A stretch of 64,000 bases of DNA. Source: NORP23 sp050302475. GTDB taxonomy: Bacteria > Pseudomonadota > Alphaproteobacteria > Rhodobacterales > Rhodobacteraceae. The stretch spans positions 1-64,000 of the forward strand of contig JBNLBF010000003.1 in NCBI GenBank assembly GCA_050302475.1, given 5' to 3'. The position numbers and the translations under genes were made by a program. A model generated the notes under the pieces. The model was not told the DNA's origin. It saw nothing but the letters and a program-made list of their open reading frames with translations, and made no database searches. Of the stretch, positions 17,487-25,833 are shown one piece after another (position 1 is the first letter of the stretch; every line of letters begins with the position of its first letter).

Positions 17487-17584
17487 TAGTTTCCTCCCTA
17501 AAGGATTGCGGCTAAGCTTTTTCGCCCCTCCCCGCGCCGCAAACGGAAGGGGGCGAATGCTGTGTTATGTGATCGCATCCTCCA

Positions 17585-18742
17585 TCATGCGAACCACTCC
17601 GTTCCCGGGAACTGGTGTTGCTTGGCAACTTCTTCGTCCAGCGTCACGCCAATCCCGGGTGTGTCGTCAATTTCGATAAATCCATCTTTGATAACGTCGC
17701 GTTTTTCGGTGATCACATCGGGCCACCAATCGCGCTGGGTCCAATGGAATTCCAGCACGAGGAAGTTGGGTATCGTCGCACAAACCTGTGCAGATGCCAT
17801 CGTTCCGATGGGCGAGGACACGTTGTGCGGCGCGAACGGCATCGAATAAATCTCGGCCATGTTGGCGATCTTGCGGCATTCCGACAGGCCACCACATTTG
17901 GGAATGTCTGGCATAATGATGTCGACCGCGTGCTTTTCGATCCACTCGCGGAAGCCCGAACGCAGGTAAAGATTTTCACCCGCGCAAATCGGGGTCGACG
18001 TCGCCGCTGTGATTTCCCGCATCGTGTCAACATTTTCGGGCGGGATAGGTTCTTCCAGCCACATCAGGTTCAGATGCTCCAGATCGCGCGCCAACCGTAT
18101 CGCGGAATGTTTGTCGAGGCGGGTGTGAAGATCGCACGCGACTTCCACTTCGGAACCGGCGGCTTCGCACACCATTTCGGCCAGCTTCACCATCCGTTCA
18201 TGCTCCCACTTGTTGGGCGTCATGTTGAAGATGTCTTTGACGTAATGCTCGGTTTCCGAACCGGTATGACCGTAGGCAAAAATGTCGAGGTCTATTTTCA
18301 AAGCTGTGAAGCCGCGGTCCAGAATCTCGTCCACCACGCGCTTCGCTTCGGAGAAGTTCATCCCCGGTTCAATCTCGCAATCCGCGTAAACGCGGATTTT
18401 GTCGCGGAATTTACCGCCCATTAGTTCGTAAACGGGAACTTCCAGTGCCTTGCCCTTCAGATCCCAAAGTGCAAGCTCAAGCCCTGTCAGCGCGGTGATC
18501 AGCGCCCCGGCAAACCCGCCCTGAAACACATGGCGGCGGCGAAGTTCTTCAAACGTGGCGTCGATGGCAAATGGGTCGCGACCGATCAGGCGCTGTTCCA
18601 GCGCCTTTAGGATGGCAATGGCCTCCTGCTCACCATGCACACATTCGCCGATCCCGGTGATGCCGGCATCGGTCTCCACCTTCACCCAGAGGTGCATACA
18701 ATGGCCCTTGGTGGCCGCCGTCTTGACTGATGTTATTTTCAT
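17585..18742 (-). CDS. Enolase-superfamily dehydratase (galactonate dehydratase-like)
   Basis: This 385-residue protein aligns by motif with the D-galactonate/gluconate dehydratase group. It has metal ligands D204 (DLHTRLD), E230 (WLEEPIPPEN) and E256 (GENLYLR), a KID base motif at 149-151, D279 (MPDIPKCGGL), H306 (APHNVSS) and EFHW near 331-334. It should dehydrate an aldonate to a 2-keto-3-deoxy-aldonate in the cytoplasm. Its start overlaps the ATPase stop by 4 bases, and it lies in the ABC operon, which links uptake directly with dehydration. Confidence 0.88.
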   Translation of the reverse strand: MKITSVKTAATKGHCMHLWVKVETDAGITGIGECVHGEQEAIAILKALEQRLIGRDPFAIDATFEELRRRHVFQGGFAGALITALTGLELALWDLKGKALEVPVYELMGGKFRDKIRVYADCEIEPGMNFSEAKRVVDEILDRGFTALKIDLDIFAYGHTGSETEHYVKDIFNMTPNKWEHERMVKLAEMVCEAAGSEVEVACDLHTRLDKHSAIRLARDLEHLNLMWLEEPIPPENVDTMREITAATSTPICAGENLYLRSGFREWIEKHAVDIIMPDIPKCGGLSECRKIANMAEIYSMPFAPHNVSSPIGTMASAQVCATIPNFLVLEFHWTQRDWWPDVITEKRDVIKDGFIEIDDTPGIGVTLDEEVAKQHQFPGTEWFA

Positions 18743-19839
18743 GCTGCTGCAGAAACCTCTTTCTTTGAGATGCGAGGCCCCGACGGATGGAACAAATGTG
18801 CGTCCTCCGTATCAAAGGCGAGGCCTATTTTTTCTCCGGGCTTCAAGTGTGCGTCACCCGGCACGATGGCGAGAACTTCCTGACCGCTGTTCAGCTGTGC
18901 ATTGATAACGGTCTCATTGCCGAGATGTTCGACAATACGAACCTCGGCGGGCAGTGTCGCCTCTTCGGGGAAGACCAGTTTCAGGGATTGCGGACGGATA
19001 CCCATTACGATGGTCTCGGTGGTGATGGTTTCGCCGATGGCGAAATCAGTCGTTGTCATATCGTCGGAGGAAACCGAGATCTGTCCCTGCCCGGTACCGG
19101 TGGCGTTGACCGTCAGCAGGTTCATTTTGGGCGAGCCGATAAAGCCAGCCACAAACAGGTTCTGTGGATTGTGATACAGGTCCAGCGGCGCGCCAACCTG
19201 CTGAATACGGCCCTCATCAAGCACCACGATCTTATCGGCAAGTGTCATTGCCTCCACCTGATCATGGGTCACATAAATCATTGTCGCGTGGACGTCCTGA
19301 TGCAGCTGCGCGATGCCCATGCGCATATCAACGCGCAATGCCGCGTCGAGGTTGGACAGCGGCTCATCAAACAGGAAAACCTTGGGCTCGCGGACGATTG
19401 CGCGGCCAATGGCCACGCGCTGACGCTGCCCGCCTGACAGTTGCGCAGGTTTGCGGTCCAACAATTCTTCCATTTTCAGTAGCTGCGCGGCCTCGCGAAT
19501 TTTTGCGTCGCGTTCCGCTGCGGGCATCTTCGCCATTTTCAGGCTGAACCCGACATTATCATAGACCGTCATGTGCGGATAAAGCGCGTAAGACTGGAAC
19601 ACCATGGCGACCCCACGGTCACGAGGCGCGATGTCATTGCACAGCTGGTTGTCGATGAACAGATCGCCCTCGGTAATATCTTCCAGCCCCGCGATCATGC
19701 GTAACAACGTGGATTTGCCGCAGCCTGACGGGCCAACAAAGACAACAAATTCGCCATCGTCGATTGTCAGGTCGATCCCGTTAATGACGTTTACCGCGCC
19801 AAAAGATTTGCCGATAGATTTCAGAACGACTTGCGCCAT
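18739..19839 (-). CDS. ABC importer ATPase, UgpC/MalK type
   Basis: The 366-residue protein has Walker A GPSGCGKST (36-44), the signature LSGGQ (134-138) and Walker B FLFDEP (155-160), then the MalK-like regulatory TOBE domain from about residue 240 (VNLLTVNATGTG, VMGIRPQSLKL). It energises import through the fused permease. It is the first gene of the minus-strand operon ATPase-dehydratase-binding protein-permease. The ATG at 19839 follows TGAGGAAGC. Confidence 0.93.
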   Translation of the reverse strand: MAQVVLKSIGKSFGAVNVINGIDLTIDDGEFVVFVGPSGCGKSTLLRMIAGLEDITEGDLFIDNQLCNDIAPRDRGVAMVFQSYALYPHMTVYDNVGFSLKMAKMPAAERDAKIREAAQLLKMEELLDRKPAQLSGGQRQRVAIGRAIVREPKVFLFDEPLSNLDAALRVDMRMGIAQLHQDVHATMIYVTHDQVEAMTLADKIVVLDEGRIQQVGAPLDLYHNPQNLFVAGFIGSPKMNLLTVNATGTGQGQISVSSDDMTTTDFAIGETITTETIVMGIRPQSLKLVFPEEATLPAEVRIVEHLGNETVINAQLNSGQEVLAIVPGDAHLKPGEKIGLAFDTEDAHLFHPSGPRISKKEVSAAA

Positions 19840-20371
19840 TATGCTTCCTCACATTTCAGATTATTCTTTTGGGCGCACAATTTACCGAAAGCCTGAGTCG
19901 GCTTTCCCTTACCTGCAACGCTGCCGTCACATGCCAAGTTGCGCATCCCTATCTCCCCCCGTGGCGCTTTGTGCACCTACGTCGGTTCGGCGTCGTTATT
20001 GCTCTTTTCAGAATCGCCGAACATTATCGTTAACCCATTGGAAGATGACACATGCCTCGCTGTCAACGGATTTGTCTGATAAATAGGGTTTTTATCTGCC
20101 TTGGGTTGCGAACGCCTCACGCAACTGTCCTATCAGGTAAGACTTTTATCGCCTTCTGTAGGCGCAGATGTATGTTTCCATCGCCAATGTAGGCTCGATA
20201 AGATGAAACAAAACGTTGTCTACCCGGTCAGGTTGGGCCCTGACGTAGGCCGTAAGGACAAGCAGTCTAACCAAGTTTCGCAAATGGATAAAATTTGCAA
20301 TATGCAACCAGAGGTAATGTGTATATATTTGATTCAACCTTAACAATTAACTGTAACCAGTTGGTCAGCAT
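19840..20371. other. 532-bp spacer between the ABC operon and the LuxR-type gene
   Basis: This is the largest gene-free stretch of the first half of the window. It should hold two divergent promoters. I see the GTTARCGATAATGT motif on the minus strand at 20021-20034 and a TTGCA-ATA-TGCAA dyad at 20295-20307. ACCAGTTGGT stands just before the LuxR-type start. Short frames here have no family resemblance or ribosome-binding site and I do not call them. Confidence 0.6.
20021..20034 (-). promoter_or_regulatory. Candidate operator GTTAACGATAATGT upstream of the ABC operon
   Basis: Read on the minus strand, the site is GTTAACGATAATGT. It differs by one base from the site at 30351-30364, and its 11-base core is identical to 25797-25807. 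The half ATGTTA-C-G resembles LacI-family sites of gluconate regulators. It lies about 180 bp before the ATPase start. Confidence 0.5.
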
Positions 20372-21544
20372 ATGCCCTCTGTCCCTCAAGTCCCGTCCGA
20401 CGAGTCCAGATTGAATAATCTGATTGGCTTGATCTATGAATCGGCGATCGAAGATGTTCAGTGGCACAGTTTTCTGACCAGCCTGCGCGGCACCTATCCT
20501 GGAATAGCCTGCGCCATCGCAGGCTTTTCCTTCGATACAGCGGTTCCGATTTTTACCCAGGTAGGTTTCGATGCCATTTTTATTGAAGAATATGCAGCCA
20601 ACGCAAATCTGATCAACGACACGGTCCAGTATATGATCGACAAACCCGTAGGCGAGGTGTTTGGCTACACTATCGTCCCCCCTGAGGAATATTGGAACCT
20701 CAACCTCGTAAAAAACTGGTTGATGCCGCAGGGGTTCGGGCCATCCAGCATGTCGGTGCTTGTGTCCAGTGGTGAACGCTTCCTCGCCGTCAATATCGCC
20801 TATCCGCTCGGTTCGGACGATACGTTACGTTTCGCGGTAGAGGATACGTTGCGGGTTCTGGTGCCCCATATCATCCGCGCGATGGAGATTGCCAGAAAAG
20901 CGGCGCAGAACAAGATCGTGTCCTATTCGTTGAAAGGGTTGTGTGATGCGATCTCGCTACCGATGCTGGTCACGGATCAGACGGGACGCCTGGTTTTTTC
21001 GAACGGGACGGGCAAACGGTTTTTAGCCATGTCAGAAGATGTCCGGATCAGCCCGACCGGGAATGTCAGTGGCCGCACGGCGGGGGTCAGCAGCGATTTG
21101 CGCAATCGGATTGCGCATGTGGCGCGGTCGGGCAAGACCTCAGGTCTGATGCTGAACAGCCGATCTGACAATCTTGCATTCTGTATTCTGCCACTATCGC
21201 TTGACGAGGCGAGCCAGACTTCGCTGGATGCGCAGCTCTTTGGGGTGACGCGGTTGGTCGGACTGCTGATTTGCCAGCGCCGGGCTGCCGTTCTGGACCC
21301 CTTTTTGCTGCGCGATGTGTTTGGCCTGTCCAATGCCGAGGCGCAGATTTGCGGCTATCTGATGATGGGTTGTACCCCAGAAATCATTGCCAAAAAACTA
21401 ACCAGATCGGTCCGGACGGTCCGCAATCATATCCAGTCCATCTATGCCAAATGTGACGTTAGTTCGCAAAACAGTCTGGCGGATGCGCTGGGTGCATTTC
21501 GCCTTTTTGGCACCATGGTCGAGGAAACAGGCAACTTTGCCTAA
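20372..21544 (+). CDS. LuxR/GerE-type HTH regulator with sensory N-terminus
   Basis: The 390-residue protein has a GerE helix-turn-helix at its C-terminus (about 317-373; LSNAEAQICGYLMMG, then SVRTVRNHIQSIYAKCDVSS). About 300 residues precede it and look like a GAF/PAS-type sensor followed by a second PAS-like part (LPMLVTDQTGRLVFSNGTG). It lacks the autoinducer-domain motifs of true quorum-sensing LuxR proteins, so its ligand is unknown. An 18-bp perfect palindrome follows its stop, and the next gene on the same strand is an unknown hydrophobic protein, its most likely target. Confidence 0.85.
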   Translation: MPSVPQVPSDESRLNNLIGLIYESAIEDVQWHSFLTSLRGTYPGIACAIAGFSFDTAVPIFTQVGFDAIFIEEYAANANLINDTVQYMIDKPVGEVFGYTIVPPEEYWNLNLVKNWLMPQGFGPSSMSVLVSSGERFLAVNIAYPLGSDDTLRFAVEDTLRVLVPHIIRAMEIARKAAQNKIVSYSLKGLCDAISLPMLVTDQTGRLVFSNGTGKRFLAMSEDVRISPTGNVSGRTAGVSSDLRNRIAHVARSGKTSGLMLNSRSDNLAFCILPLSLDEASQTSLDAQLFGVTRLVGLLICQRRAAVLDPFLLRDVFGLSNAEAQICGYLMMGCTPEIIAKKLTRSVRTVRNHIQSIYAKCDVSSQNSLADALGAFRLFGTMVEETGNFA

Positions 21545-21549
21545 CTGAT

Positions 21550-21567
21550 CTGAGCAATATTGCTCAG
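21550..21567. promoter_or_regulatory. 18-bp perfect palindrome, candidate LuxR-type binding site
   Basis: CTGAGCAATATTGCTCAG is perfectly self-complementary and begins six bases after the LuxR-type stop, 94 bp upstream of the next ATG. Its length matches the 18-20-bp dyads bound by LuxR/GerE dimers. It could also fold as a hairpin, but it has no loop-forming centre and no T-tract, so an operator is preferred. Confidence 0.5.
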
Positions 21568-21660
21568 GCAATCTTCCCTGCCGCTGACCTAGCGTCATTA
21601 CGACCGCTCGGTCAGCCCGGCAATGTCGCCGGGTTTCATGAGAAACAAAGGGATACAATC

Positions 21661-22680
21661 ATGACAAAGGTAAGCTTAGGACCGTTTTCTGTCGAAGCCA
21701 GTATTCGCGACTTCGGCGTTCACATCCGGGTAAAGCTGGATTTCAAAGTGCTCGATTTCGATTGGGAGGGGACGATCAGCGCCACCAACCCGAGTATTGA
21801 ATTTTCCACCGGCAGCGTGGCGAAGTTTTCCGGTAAAATCTCGATCGGAATTGATGATACGACGGGCGAGCTACGCGCAACCGGGCGCATCTGTGTTCCG
21901 GTTTATGACCCACCTTTCAGTATTGGCGAGGAATGTGAATCCTTCAGCGCCGGAATCAAGGTTCTGCCTGCCGGCGGCCTGTGTATGCTGGCGCAGGGTG
22001 TAACGAAGGAAGGTCTGTCCTGGTTTGGCCAGAACTATCCTGACAATGTGCCGACCTGTCAGGACATTGCGACCTTCCGCAAACATGCTACGCCCGAGCT
22101 GGTGAACGCGCTGATCAGCTTCAAGGATATCTCAGCTAATGGTCAAACCATGACAGCGGCGATCTGTACCGCGCTCAACGGGTTGGGCTCTGGGATGCTC
22201 AATCAGGTGCGCAGCCTGCCGCCCGAGAAGTTGGAGCAGGTTGTCACCGGCGTGGTTACCAACCCCAAGGCGAACGAGCTGTATCCCGGGCTGGCAGGCA
22301 AATTCGGCCTGACCGCTGAAAAGGGTGATGTCGGTGAGGTACTTGGGGATGCACAGTCGGTTATCCTCGAAATCGCGGAGGAGATCGGCGTTGCGATCGG
22401 GCTGGAACTGGCAGTTGCAACCGCTGTGGGGGCCGTAGTCGGGGCCATCGTTGCCGTGGTTGGCGTGACCGGCGGTATCGTCGTTGGCGGCGTCGCACTG
22501 ACGCCATTCATCGTGGTGGCGCTGGTGATCTTCCTTGCTGTTCTGTTGCTGGCGGGGATTGTGCTGATCCCGCTGATCGCGCTGATCATCGCCGTTGCAC
22601 TGGTGCTGGTCGAGATTTTTGCCACGATGGAAGGCGCGGTTCCCCGCCGGTCATTGCTGGCAGACGCCAAGACATTGTGA
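21661..22680 (+). CDS. Unknown protein with long hydrophobic C-terminal region
   Basis: I do not recognise this 339-residue protein. Residues 1-105 are rich in alternating beta-type residues and hold four cysteines nearby (RICVPVYD, GEECESF, GGLCML). Residues 130-240 look helical. Residues 243-321 are almost entirely Val, Ala, Ile, Leu and Gly, with small-residue repeats (AVGAVVGAIVAVVGV) and room for about three membrane helices. There is no signal peptide. The start follows AAAGGGATACAATC. It lies downstream of the LuxR-type gene and the palindrome. A pore-forming or membrane-inserting role is possible but unproven. Confidence 0.7.
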   Translation: MTKVSLGPFSVEASIRDFGVHIRVKLDFKVLDFDWEGTISATNPSIEFSTGSVAKFSGKISIGIDDTTGELRATGRICVPVYDPPFSIGEECESFSAGIKVLPAGGLCMLAQGVTKEGLSWFGQNYPDNVPTCQDIATFRKHATPELVNALISFKDISANGQTMTAAICTALNGLGSGMLNQVRSLPPEKLEQVVTGVVTNPKANELYPGLAGKFGLTAEKGDVGEVLGDAQSVILEIAEEIGVAIGLELAVATAVGAVVGAIVAVVGVTGGIVVGGVALTPFIVVALVIFLAVLLLAGIVLIPLIALIIAVALVLVEIFATMEGAVPRRSLLADAKTL

Positions 22681-22698
22681 GCGCCGGGCGACCGGCGC
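22681..22698. terminator. Small GC hairpin between convergent genes
   Basis: GCGCCGG / CCGGCGC with a four-base loop starts directly after the stop of the unknown hydrophobic protein and lies 7 bases from the stop of the convergent reductase gene. It may end transcripts from both sides, but a T-tract is lacking. Confidence 0.5.
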
Positions 22699-22704
22699 CT
22701 TCGC

Positions 22705-23637
22705 CTATCGCTGAAAGGGCCGGTCCAGATCAAGGTCCGGCCCTACCGGCACGATCTGCGTTGGGTTCAGCGATGTGTGGCTCATATAATAATGCCGTTT
22801 GATATGGTCGAAATTGACCGTCTCGGCGACACCATCCACCTGATAGAGCTCCCGTATATATTCGCGCAGGTTGGGGAAATCCTCGATTCGCTGCCGGTTA
22901 CATTTGAAATGGACGTTATAAACCTGATCGAACCGGATCAGGGTGGTGAATAGGCGCCAGTCGGCCTCGGTTAGTGTGTCGCCGATCAGATACCGGGTGT
23001 TGGACAGTTGTGCTTCGACCTTGTCCAGCGCGCTGAACAGGGCTGCAAACGCCTCCTCATATGCGGGCTGCCTGGTGGCGAAACCGCATTTATAAACGCC
23101 GTTATTGATGTTGTCGTAGACGAACGCGTTTATCTCGTCGATTTGATCGCGCTGGGCTTCGGGGTAATAGTCAGCATCATTCCCGGTCAGGTCATTAAAC
23201 GCGCTGTTAAATATCCGGATGATCTCGGCGCTTTCATTATTGACGATCTGACCGGTTTGCTTGTCCCAAAGGATCGGCACGGTGGATCGGCCATTGTAGC
23301 CGCCATCGGCGGCGGAATAGACCTGATGCAGATAGTCGAAGCCGTTGATCGGGTCGGGGTCGTCCCCGAACTCCCAACCGTTATCCAGCATTAGCGGGTC
23401 AACGACCGTCACGGAAATCAGGTCTTCCAGACCTTTCAGCTTGCGAAAAATCAGCGTTCGATGTGCCCAAGGACAGGCGAGCGAGACATAAAGGTGATAT
23501 CGGTCAGCTTCCGGTTTGAACGGACCGTCAGGTGTAATCTGATGACGAAACGTGGTTTCGCTGCGGATGAATTTTCCATCCTTGTTTTTTAACCCCAATC
23601 CATCTGATTTCCATACACCGTCAACCAACACACCCAT
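22705..23637 (-). CDS. S-glutathionyl-hydroquinone reductase
   Basis: The 310-residue protein belongs to the Xi-class GST group (YqjG/ECM4/PcpF). It removes glutathione from glutathionyl-hydroquinones with its cysteine thiol. The active site is C55 in LACPWAHR, followed by VVDP and the NGRSTVPILWD segment. The C-terminal helical domain contains ADWRLFTTLIRFD. ATG at 23637 has a GGGG-rich ribosome-binding site. It is the third glutathione- or quinone-linked redox gene in the window, with the GST and the flavin reductase. Confidence 0.92.
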   Translation of the reverse strand: MGVLVDGVWKSDGLGLKNKDGKFIRSETTFRHQITPDGPFKPEADRYHLYVSLACPWAHRTLIFRKLKGLEDLISVTVVDPLMLDNGWEFGDDPDPINGFDYLHQVYSAADGGYNGRSTVPILWDKQTGQIVNNESAEIIRIFNSAFNDLTGNDADYYPEAQRDQIDEINAFVYDNINNGVYKCGFATRQPAYEEAFAALFSALDKVEAQLSNTRYLIGDTLTEADWRLFTTLIRFDQVYNVHFKCNRQRIEDFPNLREYIRELYQVDGVAETVNFDHIKRHYYMSHTSLNPTQIVPVGPDLDLDRPFQR

Positions 23638-23688
23638 GTCATTCCCCTTTGTTTGCTCCCAGACTCTATTCGATCCAACCGGTTCCGT

Positions 23689-23718
23689 GGATCACTATCC
23701 GGCTCCAAGGATCACTAT
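23689..23718. repeat. Direct repeat GGATCACTAT, 20-bp pitch
   Basis: GGATCACTAT occurs at 23689-23698 and again at 23709-23718, exactly 20 bp apart (two helical turns), in the 90-bp spacer upstream of the reductase gene. Tandem sites at this pitch suit a regulator that binds one DNA face. Confidence 0.4.
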
Positions 23719-23727
23719 GTCGTGGGG

Positions 23728-24285
23728 TCAGACGGCACCCGACGGACGGCCCATCGGGATCGGAGTATGATTTTCAGGGGGGATGGATGTGTATCCGATT
23801 CCGGCGATCAAATCCTCTATCACGACGGAGATCAGTTCAGCACGGTTGGAAACACCTGCCTTGCGATAGATCGCACCGCTTTGTGCCTTCACAGTTCCTT
23901 CGCGTGTGTTTCGAAGCTGTGAAATTTCGGTGATCGAAAGTCCCTTGATCGACAAAAGCGCGACGTCGCGTTCTGCCGCTGACAATCCCCATGTACGAAA
24001 ATATTCCTCCAGAACTTCCTGGAATGCCCCGCTGGCGGCATCAAGCTGCCGTTCCACCTTCTGATTGCGGCGGATGAGGCGCAGGTATTCCCGAAATGTT
24101 ACGATTGCACCAATTGTCAACGCCGTGAGCCCTAACATTTCGACATAAAGGTGATCGCTGCGGTCTCTCAGTTCCTGCACCAAATCGAAAAGAAAAACGA
24201 GAATACAGCCGATCTGTATCAGAACGGCTGTAAAGAATAATTTGCGCTGAACATTTACGCGCTTATCGGTCGCTGGTTGGCTCAT
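23728..24285 (-). CDS. Membrane-anchored LuxR-type HTH regulator
   Basis: The 185-residue protein has two N-terminal membrane helices (FFTAVLIQIGCILVFLFDL and the MLGLTALTIGAIVTF segment), a linker rich in charged residues, then a GerE-type helix-turn-helix (WGLSAAERDVALLSIKGLS, VKAQSGAIYRKAGVSN, about residues 98-150). It should therefore act on DNA while anchored in the inner membrane. Its start overlaps the end of the cytochrome b gene by 23 bases, implying one transcript and a shared redox or membrane signal. Confidence 0.85.
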   Translation of the reverse strand: MSQPATDKRVNVQRKLFFTAVLIQIGCILVFLFDLVQELRDRSDHLYVEMLGLTALTIGAIVTFREYLRLIRRNQKVERQLDAASGAFQEVLEEYFRTWGLSAAERDVALLSIKGLSITEISQLRNTREGTVKAQSGAIYRKAGVSNRAELISVVIEDLIAGIGYTSIPPENHTPIPMGRPSGAV

Positions 24286-24820
24286 GATCCATTTTATGGC
24301 CCGTTACCATTGCGGCGACAAGATTTTCATTGTGACGTCGGCTGGAAACCACCACACCAGCGACATGAAAAATGACGAGGACCAGCAGAATGTTGACAAA
24401 GAATTCATGCATCTCCTCGACCCATTCCTGTCCGAAATAGGCGTCCATTCCCATCATGTATCCCGATCCGCAAACGGCGAGAAGCGTCACGATAAGCGAT
24501 ATTATCATCGCCCCACCCGCAGGGTTGTGACCAAGATATCGCGCCTCCGTCCCTTTGCGCATATCCTTTAGATATTGCAGCAAAGCACGTGGGTTCGGGA
24601 CGAAATCGGTGAATCGCGCATGTCGCGTGCCGATAAATCCCCAAATGATACGGAAACAGACCAGTCCCAGGACAATGTATCCCAGGGTCCGATGCAGGTC
24701 GCGTGGATGTTCAATGAAATAGGCTGCGATGACAGTCGTCACCAGCGACCAATGGAAGAGGCGCACGGCAATATCCCATACGTGCACATAAGTCCCGGTA
24801 CTGTTTTCAGCGTTCGCCAT
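24263..24820 (-). CDS. Cytochrome b561-type membrane protein
   Basis: The 185-residue protein has four membrane helices with histidines placed as b-haem ligands: VRLFHW in helix 1, DLHRTLGY in helix 2, and EEMHEFF and VIFHVAGV in helix 4. This matches the bacterial di-haem cytochrome b / Ni-Fe hydrogenase b-subunit family, which moves electrons between the quinone pool and periplasmic partners. It lies between a small PepSY protein and a membrane HTH regulator, all on one strand. Confidence 0.88.
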   Translation of the reverse strand: MANAENSTGTYVHVWDIAVRLFHWSLVTTVIAAYFIEHPRDLHRTLGYIVLGLVCFRIIWGFIGTRHARFTDFVPNPRALLQYLKDMRKGTEARYLGHNPAGGAMIISLIVTLLAVCGSGYMMGMDAYFGQEWVEEMHEFFVNILLVLVIFHVAGVVVSSRRHNENLVAAMVTGHKMDHEPTSDR

Positions 24821-24843
24821 GATACGCCTCCTCCTTTGTTGGA

Positions 24844-25101
24844 TCAGTCTTCGATACGCTCGATTTCTTCGCCCGATGTCGGGTCAAAGAACACTTCGTA
24901 CTTGTCGCCGTTCAGCGTGCCGTAAATTTCATAGCAATCACCGCTGTTGATCTTGAACGCAACAACGACGCCACCTTCATCTTCGAAAGCCTTCAAAGAT
25001 TCCCACACGGGTGCGCGTGTATCACCCATATCGCAAGATGGCTCAGCAAATGCCGGAACGGCGAGGGAGGCCAGAACGGTGGCGAGTGCGAGTTTTTTCA
25101 T
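24844..25101 (-). CDS. Small exported PepSY-like protein
   Basis: The 85-residue precursor has a clear Sec signal peptide (MKKLALATVLASLAVPAFA) and a single PepSY-type module (CYEIYGTLNGDKYEVFFDPTSGEEIERIED) with two cysteines that could form a disulphide. Start ATG 25101 has GGAG 9 bases upstream; an upstream in-frame TTG at 25107 is less likely. The adjoining cytochrome b gene suggests it acts in the periplasm with that protein. Confidence 0.82.
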   Translation of the reverse strand: MKKLALATVLASLAVPAFAEPSCDMGDTRAPVWESLKAFEDEGGVVVAFKINSGDCYEIYGTLNGDKYEVFFDPTSGEEIERIED

Positions 25102-25217
25102 GATCAATTCTCCATATGTGCGCCGGACGGGAGTGCCCGGTCGTGGGAAGGAGATGCCGATTGAGATCAGGAATAACCATTGGTCAGCGGTTTAAAGCGG
25201 TGTGTATAAACCGTGGT

Positions 25218-25730
25218 TTACAGCGGATTTTCGCCTTCTAGCTTTGCTTTTATTTCTGTGGCAAGGGCATCGACCGGCTGGTCGATATCGACGCTGATAG
25301 CATTTTCGTCGGCCCCGGGGATCTCCAGCGTTGCGAACTGGCTGTCGAGCAGGCTGGTTGGCATGAAATGCCCTTCGCGGCTGCCCATGCGGGCGGCGAT
25401 GACCTCGCGGCTGCCGGACAGATGGATGAAGGTGACGGGTTCGCCTGCGGCCTGCGTGATCCGTTCGCGATAGACACGCTTTAGAGCGGAGCAGCCGATG
25501 ATGGTGCGCCCTTCCGAGCGGCCCAGCGTCTGCCCAACCGCATCCAGCCAAGGCCAGCGATCATCGTCGGTTAGGGGCTCGCCCGCGCTCATCTTGGCAA
25601 TGTTGCTGGCGGGGTGCAGGTCATCGCCGTCGATATATGTCGCCCCCAGCAGCGGCTCCAGCGCCGCACCGACGGTGGATTTGCCGCTGCCAGCGACCCC
25701 CATCAGGACCATCAGTCGTGGCTTTCCCAT
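25218..25730 (-). CDS. gntK: Gluconokinase
   Basis: The 170-residue kinase phosphorylates D-gluconate to 6-phosphogluconate. Walker A is GVAGSGKST (11-19), followed by DGDDLHPASNIAKM, which holds substrate-binding acidic residues, then LTDDDRWPWL and the CSALKRVYRERI motif typical of GntK. The start is ATG 25730 after GGAGGGGGAAAG; the 8 codons upstream are the ribosome-binding region. It is divergent from gnd, with a shared candidate operator in the 103-bp spacer. Confidence 0.94.
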   Translation of the reverse strand: MGKPRLMVLMGVAGSGKSTVGAALEPLLGATYIDGDDLHPASNIAKMSAGEPLTDDDRWPWLDAVGQTLGRSEGRTIIGCSALKRVYRERITQAAGEPVTFIHLSGSREVIAARMGSREGHFMPTSLLDSQFATLEIPGADENAISVDIDQPVDALATEIKAKLEGENPL

Positions 25731-25796
25731 CTTTCCCCCTCCGTTCAGTTGCATACCGTTTATCGGTCCTCTAAGAAGTTATTCAAGCCTTTTGCT

Positions 25797-25807
25797 TTAA
25801 CGATAAT
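25797..25807 (+). promoter_or_regulatory. Candidate operator TTAACGATAAT between gntK and gnd
   Basis: The 11-base core TTAACGATAAT is identical to the core of the site at 20021-20034 (opposite strand) and differs by one base from 30352-30362. It sits 27 bases before the gnd start in a divergent promoter region. Confidence 0.5.
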
Positions 25808-25833
25808 CGGTACGCAGCCGATCAGGGGGAAAC

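Noticed and set aside
20372..21544. Quorum-sensing LuxR with autoinducer domain
   Set aside because: The autoinducer-binding motifs are absent, the protein is too long (390 residues) and there is no luxI-type gene nearby.
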